64,000 bases of DNA from Antedon mediterranea (GCF_964355755.1 NC_092676.1:24596288-24660287); one strand, 5' to 3'; counted from the stretch's first letter, positions 1-13,300 are shown. Numbers and translations are program-made. Notes: a model not told the origin generated them from the sequence alone.

Positions 1-365
1 GTCATCAAATTTTCTTTAAAAATGAAAACTTTTAAAATTAATAAATCATGTGGTAGTCATCAAATTTCCTTAAAAAAACAAAAACTTTTATGCATTTGAA
101 TAGACTAATTTCATTCATCAATGTAAATGTCAGTGAATACAAAACGTGCAATTATTATTTCAAATGGGTACAGGTTTGAAGAATTGCAAATCAGTAGATA
201 GGCCTAAATTACAACGTAATAGTAGTGCCTATAACAGAATATAGTAACTTGTAGCATCCGTAATCAATTAACCTTATTTTTGGAACTTTAATACAACAAT
301 AGGGAGCTTTCGCTTACAACGACCACAGGATATAATATAGGCCTATCATTCATTTTTGTCGAAAG

Positions 366-676
366 CGTGGTTTCCACTGGAACGCAACGCAGCGACTTAT
401 TGACGCAAAGTGCTGTATTGCGTTTAATCAAATGGGAACCGACGACGTAACAGTGCTGCAAACATCGCTACAGCGAGTTCCCACTAGAACGCAACGTACA
501 AGTGTTGTACTCAAAAGTACGCGGTGAACCAGGTCAATGTTTACGGCATGCTAACGTTGATGCGCAACAAGCAGGTTTGATTTCACGCAGGCGGGGGCAA
601 ATACAATTATTGGAAGGACATTTTGTTACGTTTCGTGGGTTACGTTGAGTCGCGTCGCTTGTGGGAACCACGCTAA
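366..676. repeat. Degenerate copies of dispersed palindromic family R1
   Basis: Several segments match the R1 consensus, with ends like TTCCCACTAGAACGCAACG and the complement CGTTGCG...GTGGGAAC. The ends near 366 and 676 are in inverted orientation. The interior differs from the ordinary 120-160 bp copies further right, so this may be two nested or rearranged copies. The rest of 1-858 is AT-rich, and I see no further exon of the neighbouring SLC16-like gene in it. Confidence 0.5.
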
Positions 677-858
677 TGTCGACGTCCAGCCCTGTGAAAT
701 CGTAAACACAAGACATGATAAAATGCGTATGGTACGTGAATAATAATCCAAGGTGATCTGGACCAATTGACGAAATTGGTCCGACGACTTAAAAAAAATG
801 GAAAGAATGAACTCCATAATGACGTCACAAAATAGAAAACGTTTTCATTTCATCTTAC

Positions 859-1879
859 CAATTGTAGCGCCAAGTCCTACCATAGTAAGTGCACTGGCTC
901 TCCATTTATCTTGATATAAAATTACTTGAGTTTCTATGGTAACAACTAAAGCAACGTTTGAACTCCATCCAAAGAATACGCCGTAAGAAACGATCACGTA
1001 TACAATTGTCGGCGAAAAGGAAGACACAAGTAGCGATACGCTTCCGGTTAAGACGCCAATCATTCCCACTGTGCGGTATGACAGATGACGAAGCATCCAT
1101 GTTGTTAAGATCGAACCAAATGTAAAGAAACAGTAACTAAGGGATCCAATCCAACCTATGAAGAAAAACAACAACATATCGTATCTTGTTAATTTATATT
1201 GATTGTGAATAATACTATACACTGTTTAAAATATTTATATTATATTTATTAATTAATTTAATTTATGAATTGATAACGTAATTTCTAACAGTAACTAATT
1301 GATCCGATCTAACCTATGAAAAAAAAACTGGTATCGTATCTTGTTTTTGAACGTGCTTAAGTTTAGTAGCATACGTATGAAACGCCATATGTGCCAAAAT
1401 AATTATATTGATTCTGATTATACTCTGTTTAAAATAGTTTATGCATTGATAATGTAATTATAACAGAATGTAAGATTTTAATTATAATATAAAATGTCAT
1501 CAAGTTTATGCAACCATCTAGAATTTTAACTTAAATTTAATCTAACTTTGGAGCACACTAATAACATTTAGTTGATAACATTACTGGGTATAACCTCCGG
1601 TGTTACTTTGCAAAGGAGAAATTAATTAGGTCACTCTTCCCTGTATGAATGTGACTGTTTCTACTAAAAAATACCTGTTATAGCAGCACTACTGTGGAAC
1701 GTTTGCATCAACTCATCGAAAAACAGTCCGAAATTGTACAAAAATCCGATATGAACAAAATTTAATAATGCACAAAATATAGTTTTAATCCACCGGTTGT
1801 GACTCAAGTTACAGGAACAAGTACAGCTAAGGCATTTATCGGCTTCTTCACTCTGCTTGTGGACGTGGTCGCACCTCAT
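859..1879 (-). CDS. Monocarboxylate transporter-like (SLC16 family) gene, 5' exons only
   Basis: Two exons join in frame on the minus strand: 1675-1879 (start ATG at 1879) and 859-1155, phase 1 at both junctions, with donors GTATTT and GTAAGA and acceptor CATAG. Exon 1 has a hydrophilic head and a first membrane segment ending in FLYNFGLFFDELMQTF, the position where SLC16 transporters carry the YSFGVFF-like stretch. Exon 2 encodes about 99 residues with a WIGSLSYCFFTFGSILTTW helix, a loop, and two further helices including VIVSYGVFFGW. This matches the N-terminal half of an MFS transporter that would carry monocarboxylate or similar solutes across the plasma membrane. The remaining exons lie outside the window to the left. 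The usual PDGGWGW opening motif is not visible, so the true start could differ. The family call is from memory of motifs, not a search. Confidence 0.6.
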
Positions 1880-3616
1880 TTTGTTTTTCTGTATATCAAC
1901 TTAGCATCACTGAATGTGTGAGTGCTCTGCATACATGGTTATTTCCCTTTAAAAAAAATAAAGATAATTTTTAGTTCACAGTGAATAGGAAATAATTGTC
2001 ATGTATTTGTCACTATCGTTTACGTCATGACAGGAAGAAGCATTTCTGGCACAAAATGTTTTTAAACTTATACCTGTTTATTTTCTGTACGTCTGCTTCT
2101 GTGAAACAATTCAAAGAGTTGTATCATTCTTTAGCTGCGGATCCTACCTGGCCACCTTTCAGTCTTATCTTTTATAAATCAAAAGAAAAATTTAGAATAT
2201 AGGCCTTATGCAGTTGGAATGACGCAATAAACAACCTTGTCATTAATTCTGAAATATATATATATATATATAAATAAATAATAAAGACGCTAGTAAATTA
2301 CCAACTAGATTTATAGATTTATATAATGTAATGTTTCAGGGTGAACTGATAAATCGAGTAGCAAGCAGTGAGTTGTATTCCCCCTGTATAGGCCTCTAGG
2401 AAAATCCATATCAATGTCATTGCACGAACGCAGCGTGTGATAAACGATAACAAACAATCGAAAATGATTGTTTCCTTTAATACAAAAAAACCCCTAACAA
2501 TTGATATGTTATCGTTGGACTTTGTTTCCATTGTAGGCTGCTATGTGTATGCATAATTCCCGGCATAATTGCACAATATAAAATATATATATTTGATTTA
2601 CTGCAGTGGAGTAAAAGGTTGAAGATGACGTGACCTGGGTGTCAAATTCCACATATATTATCCGTATCTAATCTATCGCATTATTGTCCTTCAATTCCAT
2701 TGTTAGGCCTACATTAATGAATCAAAATATGTATTGATTTTAATGAAACGGATAAAAAAGCATGATACCTACCTTTGAATAGAAAATGACCTGTGTATTA
2801 AACTAACACTACAGTACAGTGCAATTAGATCACATGCCTCCTCTGCTGTGTATATAATTAATATATATGCAGTACTATTATATTTAATACCAGCAATTTA
2901 ATTTAATATTTAATAGATGTACTTACAATACAAGTATTTACTTGCACTAGGCTACGCATCTATCCATCATCTATCGTCACTGTACGCTTCCTCAACCATG
3001 CTGCTCCGTATTTAACAATATGTCTTTGTTGTATTGCACTGTATACCAGATTGTGTTAAGAGGACAGAAACCATTTTTTAAAACGTTAATTCAGACAATC
3101 GTATGTTCTCTACCTCACTCACATAACGGGCCTTGGTCAGCAGATGTTTACACAACCTTGTAACTCTGTACAATGAGGGCGGCCTTAAACTTATCAAGAC
3201 TACAGTACCTTGACTTGATTATTATTAACCTGGGCCTATTATTCGTTTCGTAAAGGAAACCTGAATCATTCATTATTTCATTTACCTTATTGAATATGCA
3301 AGCCGTGCGAACGGCCTAAGAGTAAGACGATTACTTTTTGACTGGGTGAAGTCGTCAAAACAAACGTCCATATAATCATCCCATGACTCTCTCACTGAAG
3401 GCTAGCCCTACTATGATTTTTATTAAAATATGTTAATTAGGTATGATTATTGCTGAATTATAAACTGATTGAATTGAACGACCTGCCATTTACAGTAGAA
3501 TAACAATAATATTGCTCATAGCAATTTTACGATGCGGATGAATAAATTATCACAAATCAACAATAATAAATAATAATAAATGCTCGTTTTAGAACAAGAA
3601 TTAATTAAGGCGGCCT
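1880..3616. other. Spacer without recognised gene
   Basis: AT-rich sequence with a short (TA)n run near 2254-2271. I see no conserved coding segment on either strand. It separates the divergently oriented SLC16-like gene and the inverted SLC22 pseudogene. Confidence 0.5.
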
Positions 3617-3807
3617 ATGGAGATAGATAAGGTGTTAACAAACTTTGGAGAAAGCGGTCCATACGCAGAGTCTACCACTGGTATTGTATGCTGACGTTGT
3701 CTGTGGCGTTCCACCACCTGGCACAGGTGTTTCTAGCCGGTAATGCTGATGGTGCACCACGCAGCTAGATTGCAGTGAGTTTGTATACGATTCTTGTGAT
3801 GACGTTT

Positions 3808-4428
3808 ACTGGGGTAGACCAGCAGCAGACAAAGGAGGCAAATGTTAACTAACAACAAGATAGGAACTTTTAACAGTCCTTTGATATGCTGCGAGACGGT
3901 CAGTCCAGTACTGATCGTATTTGTCGCAGCCATCAAGATCACAGTTAAACTCTTTGTCCGGAGCTCAGAATCCTGTTGCTAGTGTCTAATAAGACATTGC
4001 ATTTATACTTATAATACGGCCGGTGCCGAATAATAGTTCAATCACTGATCATTTTTAACGTTTACGTCACTATTACCAGTAGTATTAAGGTCTGTCTACA
4101 CATCGAACTTTATGTGACTGGGGTAGACCAGCAGCAGACAGGAGGCAAATGTTAACTAACAACAAGATAGGAACTTTTAACAGTCCTTTGATATGCTGCG
4201 AGACGGTCAGTACAGTACTGATCGTATTTGTCGCAGCCATATCAAAGATCACAGATAAACTCTTTGTCCGGAGCTCAGAATCCTGTTGCTAGTGTCTAAT
4301 AAGACATTGCATTTATACTTACAATACGGCTGGTGCCGAATAATAGTTCAATCACTGATCATTTTTAACGTTTACGTCACTATTACCAGTAGTATTAAGG
4401 TCTGTCTACACATCGAACTTTATGTGAC
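3808..4428. repeat. Direct tandem duplication of about 309 bp inside the pseudogene
   Basis: The segment beginning ACTGGGGTAGACCAGCAGC at 3808 recurs at 4117 and runs in parallel to about 4428 with few differences. The unit includes the end of the exon 1 remnant plus an R3-like repeat (GCTGCGAGACGGTCAG, TTTGTCGCAGCC). The second copy continues into R2-like sequence near 4430-4510. Confidence 0.85.
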
Positions 4429-6136
4429 AAAAAATGTTGTTATAGATGTCATATTACTATTTGGGCAAATCACTACCATATTTGGGCACATCAAACTAGA
4501 CAGTTTGATAAAACAGAGTTTTACACCAGAGGCCTACAGTGGTATTCTGTGCCGTTTTTCTGCTCTCAATGAAATGAACATTAATTTTGATATTATTTAG
4601 GCTAATGCATTGATTTTTGTTGTGCCAAAATATTTTTGATTCATTTTGTATATAGGGTACTATTGTAAATGACTTATTTTGGTCTATCCCTGGGTACATC
4701 GGAGCTTGGCAGCCCAGCTTACCTGGCTAGTCTCGTCACAATAGATCGTTTTGGCCGACGGAGTTTAGTTCCATGATGATTCTGGAGGAGTATCATATGC
4801 TCATACTATTTTTATTGGTAATTTTTCAATTTTGTTATAATAAAAAAACGTTATAATGTCGGACAAAAATACACAGCTACAACGTGTAAAAGCGGTTGTT
4901 ACAGCTATATTATATCTTTGACTCCGAAGAAAAAAAATGTCTTAACAAATATTATTTGAGGAAGAAAAAGAATTTGATCAGAATCAGATTTATGGAAAAT
5001 ATCCAACTCATCTTTCCACAAATGCAACACAAGCGACTGGAAATTGAGACTATATAAAGGTCAAGGTGTAAATGTGTTTATTATGGACAAATGGAAAACA
5101 CGCGTGATTTGTGTGGTTTGAAAAATATTTTAGAAACATCATTTAAAAACCGATACTATTTTCAGATGTGTTGTTGTTTATGATCGCACATAAAGATATA
5201 ATTGATGCCTCATGATTTTATGAAACAAATCAGAATTCTTATTGTGAATGCATTTTATTACTAGACTTAGCCTAGGCTTGTGATACATTGAAATGACTCC
5301 CCTGAACGAAACGTTCTCAGCGGCGAAGAATGAGTTGAAATTGCCATCCTCCGGTATAATTATCTAGCGCTAGCTAGTCAAGCCGTACAGTGGTTATTTC
5401 ATTTTCAAATAGTCCTTAGGTAAATGTACATATATGTATTTATAAATGAATTAAATTACTTTCTATTTGTTTAATTACCTTTTAATACATACATTTTTGG
5501 GAGAAACTTGTAAATAAATTACCCAGCCTAGGCCAGGGCCAAAAAACCCATCATAATATATAATAAGGCCCTAATAATATAAAATGATGATTCTGCCTCC
5601 AAGTCCTACTTAGCTAAAATTGGTATGCCTACATTATAGTCTAGTGGTGTACTGTGGCTTCTACATACAGGTGGTCTACTCATTCAACCCTCTAATTTTC
5701 TAACTTTGATTTAATTTTAAGTGTACTGTACTTCTTAATTAATCAACCTTTTTTCTATAATTTTAAACAGATCCTGGTGTAATCCGTGTAATTGTAGCTA
5801 TGATCGGGAAATTTTGCATAACAACAGCTTTTGCTACTCTGTTCCTATACTCTGCTGAAATATTTCCAACACCAGTCAGGTAAACAATTGTGAAGAAAAT
5901 ATTATTGAATAAAGGTACAAAGTCTGGGTCTAGGAATTTGTCCAGATTCATAGTATAACCAAATGTGTGCTGGTTTAAGATATATTATATATAACATATA
6001 AAATGTTTTCGTTCAGTAATTTTTGTGTGAATTGGCTCACTTTTGGCATTACATTAAAACACTAAGCTAATAAATAACACTATGATACAGCAAAAATAAA
6101 AATAATAAATCTATACGTTTTATTATTATTTTATGT

Positions 6137-6405
6137 CTTCAGGCAATGTGGCCAAGGATTACCAAGAGTAAATTAATCATATTCCAATCAGATAGGTGGT
6201 AATACCCTTGGTACAGTGGCTATTTTGTGAACCAGTTCACCGGGGTATCGCCATAATCTTCTTGAATAATCAACTGGGTTCTTTAAAGTGCACACAGGTT
6301 AAATTTGTGTACATGGGACCTACAGTTATAGTCCTTATCTGAGAAGACTTGTTCCACCACCAGAACTAGGAGTGAGTCGGCCTCGAACCCTTGCCGATTT
6401 TGTTC
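6137..6405 (-). repeat. tRNA-derived SINE-like element S3, minus orientation
   Basis: Read on the minus strand, 6375-6405 contains the B-box-like GGTTCGAGGCC within CAAGGGTTCGAGGCCGACTC. The distal part (TGGTAATCCTTGGCCA region) matches the end of the copy at 14,436-14,735. The two copies align in opposite orientations over most of their length. Confidence 0.55.
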
Positions 6406-6734
6406 TTTATAAATTAGCTCTCCTTATACTAAATTTTTTAATGATTAATTTCCACCCTCACCCTCTTTTTTTTTTATTTAACACAGGAGTGCAGGCATGG
6501 GACTAGCTTCAATGTGTGGTCGTCTAGGAAGTATTCTTTCACCTTAGCTTTGTATATGGCTGATTGGTGGCAGCCTTTACCCTTTGTGCTATTTAGCTCG
6601 CTGTCTGTCAGCGGTGGTTTAATTTGTTTACTTCTTCCGGAAACCATGGGAACACATTTACCAAAAACATTACAAGATGGAGAAGAGTTTGCTTCGTAAG
6701 TATTATTTATAAATTTAGCAGCTTTTTATTGTAT

Positions 6735-7262
6735 AATAATAATATCTTGGATTTATAAAGTGCCTAATGCTGAACCTCTAAGCGCTGAACATATTAATTA
6801 TTATTACCGCAGTCATTTTTGGAACAAATGCTTGGAAACATACTTCCATAATGCAGCTAGGCCTACCCATAATTTGTAGACCTGGGTGGTGAAAGATAAT
6901 GCAGCTAGGCCTACCCATAATTTGTAGACCTGGGTGGTGAAAGATAATGCAGCTAGGCCTACCCATAATTTGTAGACCTGGGTGGTGAAAGATAATGCAG
7001 CTAGGCCTACCCATAATTTGTAGACCTGGGTGGTGAAAGATAATGCAGCTAGGCCTACCCATAATTTGTAGACCTGGGTGGTGAAAGATAATGCAGCTAG
7101 GCCTACCCATAATTTGTAGACCTGGGTGGTGAAAGATAATGCAGCTAGGCCTACCCATAATTTGTAGACCTGGGTGGTGAAAGATAATGCAGCTAGGCCT
7201 ACCCATAATTTGTAGACCTGGGTGGTGAAAGGCAAATGTAAGTAAAGTGTCCCAAAGCTTAA
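6735..7262. repeat. S2-family dispersed element with expanded interior
   Basis: The flanks of this segment match the S2 copies in genes D and E: GTGCCTAATGCTGAACCTCT, GGAAACATACTTCCATAA and GGCAAATGTAAGTAAAGTGTC. In those copies the sequence between the last two blocks is single, whereas here it is expanded into the 48-bp array listed separately. Confidence 0.6.
6847..7230. repeat. 48-bp minisatellite, eight copies
   Basis: Eight head-to-tail units of 48 bp, each holding TGCAGCTAGGCCTACCCATA and GTAGACCTGGGTGGTGAAA, appear identical apart from the outermost edges. Because 48 is a multiple of three, each frame gives an open 16-residue repeat, which explains long open frames here. I do not regard these as genes. 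Confidence 0.95.
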
Positions 7263-8835
7263 GAATTGTTGCTCTGCCATTATATACCACTGTTTGTTTA
7301 ATCAACAAGTGTCTGATCTGATAAACTCTTTCCACGGTCCCAATATTTTGAGTCATACTAAGTCTACTACTGTAACTTGTTGCAGTTTCTCTTAATAGTT
7401 TGAACAATATTATTTTATTATGCTATTAAACTTTGTACAAATGGAACAAAATCTTATTGTTTAAGCTAGTACAAGGAGCTCTGATATGCCTAATATTTGT
7501 AATACTGCCCTCTGTAGTTTGGTGATATATTCCTAATTTCTTTAAATAGCTCCCTCTCTTTTTTGGCCATGGATCTAAGTTAGTACCTCCAATAATATCT
7601 ACGGTAGGCTCATGTGTATAACCATTTTCCCATTAAATACAATAACTTGTGACTATTGTTACAAGTTAAAAAAAATTACTTTTTTGCCTTTGTACAACAT
7701 AATAAGCCTATTATTGTGTTTACTTTATTTATATTTAATAGAAACTCATCGAATAGCATGGAGATGTATGTTACTAAAAATAAACCCGAAGATTTGTAGC
7801 TTTGTGTCTTTGTATTCAACTAATTTAAATACAAACCGAAAAAGGAATAATTTACTATATAAGATACTGTATACGTACAAGTTCATGAACAATAGGACCT
7901 GGTAAGGAATCTAATTTTTTCCTACATACAATTGCACAATTTATTACAATTTTCGAATCGTGTATGATTCCACCAATTTACCAATTTTTAAATATCATTA
8001 TATACAATAATTTACTGTACAAAATCTCGCTGTCTCAGTTGATTAGAAATGGGTCAATTGTCGAAATTCAGTATGCATTGCCAGTTTTGTCTTTTTGATT
8101 TAGTTTCAAATAAGATAATAAATCCATCCCAATGCAATCCTGTCATTTTCACTGTTGCGTCAAGTCGTAGTATAATTATAATGTTGTCGCATAAAAAAAG
8201 TTAAACTCTAATCGGCCTTGAAGAAGATTTATTTGTGCAGGTTACGATACTGTATGCTTATTTTAACCCAATGTCTGTTCCCCCTTGCAATATGAAGAGA
8301 ATATAAGTGGAAAAATTTACAAAAAATGGGACTCTCCTAAGAAACGAAAGACATCACTCTTGTAAGAAGAATACAAAAACAATAACTAGACAGACAAACA
8401 TATATTTTATGTCAAAATACAACTTCGCTGACTACTGGCTGCAACATTATGGGTATATATTATTTCCAGACATGTTCGTTTCGAAACATGATCGGGGTAA
8501 TAATGTAAAGCGCAGAGTTTTGTGGATTAAGCGTCATATAAGATCGACGTATTATTATTATTATAAAGTAGAACACCTTTTTAGATAAAAACTTTGAAAA
8601 ACATATGAAACACTTCCTTGTTGCTTTAAAATAAAATATTTTTTTTTTATTATCAAGGCACATTTGTACTGATATATTAAAAAACCAAAAGAATTCCGTT
8701 ATCACGTGATAATACGTATTATGGCTAAACAATCTATCTACAAAAACATTTAATGATCTAAGGATAATAAAAAAATGTAAACATACATATTATTTAATAT
8801 ACACTGTTTGGTTTTTACAGTAAGAACCCTAACCC
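7263..8835. other. AT-rich spacer without recognised gene
   Basis: Open frames here are short and low-complexity, and no conserved motif, splice-flanked exon or structured repeat was recognised. It lies downstream of the inverted pseudogene and downstream of the 3' end of gene A. Confidence 0.45.
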
Positions 8836-8990
8836 TTGGTTCTTATGGGACGCAACGCAAGGACGTAGACACAACGCAGGCGTGTTGACCAATGACAAGC
8901 GAAAGTTCGAATAATACATCGCTTGTGATTGGTAAAATACCTTACGTTGCGTTACGTGGTTGTGTTACGTCTCCAGTGGGAACCAAGCAT
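8836..8990. repeat. R1 palindromic MITE-like element
   Basis: It starts near CTTGGTTCTTATGGGACG and ends AGTGGGAACCAAGC, so the ends are inverted repeats. The interior holds GTTGACCAATGACAAGCG and its inverted partner CATCGCTTGTGATTGGT. No coding capacity. Confidence 0.8.
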
Positions 8991-9012
8991 AACATTCAAG
9001 TGTCCACATAAA

Positions 9013-9072
9013 GCTTGGTTCCCACTAGAACGTAACGCAAGGATGTAAACGAAACGCATGAGTGTCCCCTTA
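9013..9072. repeat. Half copy of R1
   Basis: GCTTGGTTCCCACTAGAACG followed by CGCAAGGATGTAAACG matches the left arm of R1 only. It lies about 20 bp beyond the preceding full copy. Confidence 0.6.
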
Positions 9073-9646
9073 AATATACAGCGCTGAATATAGTCTGGCC
9101 GTAGTACAACACTCCATTTCTCCTCATTCGTTTGACAGTATTCCCTAAATGCCCAAAGGAGAGGCTCTACTGTGTACAATTTGAATATAAATCTAGGCCA
9201 TCGACTATGTACTGTAAATCATTTTCCACTAAAATACATAATATTCAACTATTTCAGTTATATTGTATTTATGAATTCAAACAAAATAGACAGATATGTA
9301 CTGTTTTATTGTCTTCACTCCGATCATTAATCAGCCATAAAGCGTCAATTTCGACGTTATTTATAGTTATTATTGCTTGTAAAAAATAATGTTACAGATC
9401 CCTTTATAAGGTGTCCTAAAAAATACGTCTCCTATGCGTCGTTAGTTAACAATAACTAGCAAAATAAGATTTTATGACTGTAAACATTTTGCCAATTCAA
9501 TGCTGTCAAAAGTAGCAATGCCTGCCAGGAGCATGCAAAGTGCCTAAGTCCAGTTAGAACTAGTGTGCGTGTGTTGATATGAGTAACTAAATTCCCAACA
9601 TACAATTGAACCATAAAAGGGACCATTGCCTCTAACAGACACTCCC

Positions 9647-9768
9647 GCTTGGTACCCACTAAACGCAACGCAAGCGTGTTGACCAATGACAAGCGACAGT
9701 TCGAATAATTCATCGCTTGTGATTGGTCAACTTACGTTGCGTTGTTGCGTCTCTAGTGGGAACCAAGC
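9647..9768. repeat. R1 palindromic MITE-like element, compact full copy
   Basis: This is the cleanest short copy at about 122 bp. It begins GCTTGGTACCCACTAAACGC and ends TCTAGTGGGAACCAAGC, with the GACCAATGACAAGCG / CGCTTGTGATTGGTC stem in the centre. Confidence 0.85.
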
Positions 9769-10310
9769 ATTGGCGCGCGTACACATTTTATTTTAAATAC
9801 GTTAAATCATATAGTGAACCAACTTATCTCAAACAATTAATAAAATACATTTCAGTGGCTGGAAAATGAGGTCACTCTTATGGATATATCAAAATATCCG
9901 ACCCCTATTTCCGATCATCTAGTAAGAAGACACATTCCTTGAACTGTCATCAGACAATGATTCAAATTTGATTAATTGTCGCCGGATGTTATCTTATTAT
10001 TTTAGGCATGTAAATATCCTTGCACAGTACAAAATTGCATAAGTAATATTTCCCTATTATACTGGAAGACGTGCCTGTTAAAATAGGTCATATATTCGGC
10101 GTCGGCATACATTTATCTGCGGATTGGATGCGAATCATTATAAATTTCCTAATACCATAAGCCAATTCAAATTTGACATAAGTAATATTTCCCTATATAC
10201 TGGAAGACGTGCCCTTTAAAATAGATTGTTATACATTACAACAATCATATGTATAGGCCTATTCATCGTCAGCATAAATGTAAAATTAGTAACTTGATGT
10301 TTTAAGACCT

Positions 10311-13300
10311 TTAAACGGCAGAATAATCTTCTTTTGTTTTCTCGTGTTCTTTCCTAGATAATTAAGAAAAAACATCAATTACAATTTACATCAAAATGTG
10401 CTATTATTTTACAATATTTTGACCTGTTGACCTATGTTAATACATGGATATGTCAACACTTATCGCGTTGAAGTTAATAAGGTTTTTGCAAATAGCTTGA
10501 TTTCGCGAGGAACGTAATTGTACAGTGCATGATGGGAAGGGGTTGGGAGCAAACATCACGACGCGTACATACAAACCTATCTTGTACGTAAGCGTCGTGA
10601 CGTTTACTATAAAACCCTTCCCACCATGCGTCGCGCGCGCTATTTGCGATAAACCTTATTAGGAATTGACGACCGTGAATATGAAGCGCGCTATTTGCGA
10701 TAATGAGAGGAAAACAACATCGCATACTTACAATCCAATTTCCTTTCCTTCTTGCATTGTTTCTGGTAATTTCTTACCCATAGTTTCCGGTAAAAGTAAA
10801 CACAGCAATCCACCACTCAGGGACATAGAACTAAATAACACTAGGGGTAGCGGCTCCCACCACTGCTTCATGTACAGTGCAAATGGTGATACTATGCTAC
10901 CCAAACGACCGGACATTGATGCTAATCCCATACCCGCGCTCCTGAAATAAATTTAATTTTTAATATAAATTTTACCTGACTATTTGAGTTACTAAACAAT
11001 TATTTTTGAATTTTCTTGTATGAAAAGGGTTTTGATGTCAATATTAAACAGTGAATATGATCGTCCTTTGTAGCAGATTTCTAGAGCAGCTAATACGAAA
11101 AATCCCTTCTTTATAATCCGATATTTTCACCATAATATAATCTGCCAAATGTACGCACAAAATATTTAATTTTGGATGTCAGATATTAATTATTACCATT
11201 GTGTTATTATATAGTGTCATTACGAATTGCATATTTTATATGGCCCTATGTGATCTTTCTGAACCTTCCAATTTGTATTAGTTTAGCTAGGCCTGCACAT
11301 TTTACATGTAATTTAATGTTTACCTGACTGGTGTGGGAAATAGTTCAGCTGAGTAAATATACACAATGCCAAACGCCGACGTAAGTCCGAATTTTCCAAT
11401 CATTGCTACAATCAGACGAATTATTCCAGGCTCTGATAATAAATAATAAAAATGTTGTGATTATATACTTATTTAAGTTAAGAAACTATGAGAAATACCT
11501 AAAGACTGTAGAGAATCATATTTTGGCTTATAGGCCTATAGGCTAAAGTATAGATAACCGATTTTTAATATGATTTAGTGACATTCCAATATTTTAATAC
11601 AGTATAACCAATCAATAGAGGTGAAGCATACGGTTTTTGATTGGTCACTCGCAGACACCTCGCAGTGAACTACTGTACTTCCACTGGTCGCATCATGGAG
11701 GAAATGGTATTTCCTCCATGCTCACATATAAACAGTCAAGAGTTTAAGGAGATGATCTTCTAATTATCAACTCAAAACAGTCCAATCGAATACGAATATG
11801 ACCTATCATGACGATTGAACTCGAAAATTATAAACGTTGTTAAACCAACTCACATACAAACATAAACATCAAGTAATATACTTGGCAAATGCTTTTAAGT
11901 ATTTTGCCAAGTACTTTAGGCCTATGACTCACCAAAGAAAATCGTTAAAAAGCAAGCTACCCCTCCGGTTATCATGACTATAGACAAAATGATTCGTCTA
12001 CCAAAATAGTCAATGGCTAGAATACTAATGATATAGGCAGGGATTTCTATTAATCCAGACAGCATAAATGCGATGTAAGGATCGATACCAAGATCCGATG
12101 TGCTCAGTGATAATCCATAGTAAACCATTACGATAACCAACCTAGTATATACGATTGAAAGATTAGTTGAATATTATTTATAAACAAACAAACAATGTGT
12201 TGGTGTACTGTGGATAAGGCAATCTAACAACAATGCTGAGCTCCGGAGATTAAAGAGTTACTATTTATCTGTGGCTGCGACACGATCTGCCACAGACACG
12301 TTGCGCGCCGCGGAGAATATGTACATAGTACAGTATTGTTGGTATTTGTCGCAGCCAGACAAGATCAAATCAAAGAACTAAGAGTTCCTATCTTTTCAAG
12401 GCGAGTCCTATTGTCAGATTGCATTGCCGGAACCCAGAATCGCCGTATGCGCACAATGAATTAGGTTCTGTGCTGTAGGCTTAACTATGTCGTCGTTATC
12501 AAATTAAGGCCAATTTACACAGCCGAGCGGCAACGGTAAGCGGAAACCCGCGTAGCTTGTACCACATAGAATCTGAGCAGCAGCAGCGTTGTGTGTAAAT
12601 GGTCATAAGGAATACGGTAACATAGATTTACCGTAATTATTACCGTTAACCGCCCGTCTGTGTAAATTGGCCTTTATACCACCCTATTTAAGTAGAAAGA
12701 CAATGAAAAAGATCTACGACAGACCAATGTAACCAGCAGTTCATCATTCATCGGAAATTGATTATTCGGATTTAAAAAAGATTACAAAAAACTGCTCACC
12801 AGTTGTACATTATATTCAGCGTTCTATTTATAAGTACTCTGGTTTTGAATAAGTCTAGAAATGTGTGTTTCTTCATGTTACCATCTTGGTTCTAGAATGA
12901 ATTAAAATACTGTAAAACAATAATCATCGTAGTTATATACAGTAGAATCCTTCCGTTGGGACATGCTTATTATTACGGCGGCCGGGGAAACTTTTCCGTG
13001 AAACGCAAACGTCACGACGCGTACATACAAACAACAAATCACGTGCGTATACGTCGTGACGTTTACTCTCAAACCCTTCCCACCATGCGTCGCGCACGCT
13101 ATTTGCGATCAACCTTATTTATGAATTGACGATCGTGAATGAATGCGCACGAGGAGAAATACGGTAGACTACACACTGACCCACCTATCCAGAGGACACC
13201 GTCCCTAAGGCGACACTGGGTCCCAGAGGACACTGACCCAATTCAGAAGACACTAATCCTATGTCCAAAACGTGTCATCTAATTAGGAATTCTACTGTAT

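Larger units (their letters stand above)
3617..6695 (+). pseudogene. Inverted, partial and broken SLC22-type transporter copy
   Basis: Four blocks in the order of a normal gene match gene A but on the opposite strand. Exon 1 begins at ATG 3617 (MEIDKVLTNFGESGPY). It then follows gene A almost base for base but loses small blocks, including 4 bases at the YQRR position, 4 at the HW position and about 14 near SNTT, so the frame is lost. Exon 7 is at 4656-4817, with a frameshift after the splice site, a missing loop before PAYLASLV, and a further shift after DRFGRR. Exon 8 is 5771-5879 and is fully intact, ending FPTPVR with a good donor. Exon 9 is 6487-6695; it lacks one T after the SP codons, which makes a stop, and is otherwise intact to the GTAAGT donor. 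Exons 2-6 and 10 were not found. Splice sites around exons 7, 8 and 9 survive, so the copy was made from genomic DNA and decayed fairly recently. Confidence 0.85.

Noticed and set aside
845-1222. Treating 845-1222 as a complete small membrane protein
   Set aside because: The segment is bounded by an acceptor at 1156-1157 and a donor at 857-858 on the minus strand and continues in phase from the exon at 1675-1879, so it is an internal exon of an SLC16-like gene.
6778-7407. Long open frames with a 16-residue periodic peptide
   Set aside because: They are translations of a 48-bp minisatellite; any frame without a stop in one unit stays open. No start context, splice signal or family match.
8307-8732. 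Open frames of about 90 codons on both strands
   Set aside because: AT-rich low-complexity translation, no recognisable domain, no splice-consistent neighbours.
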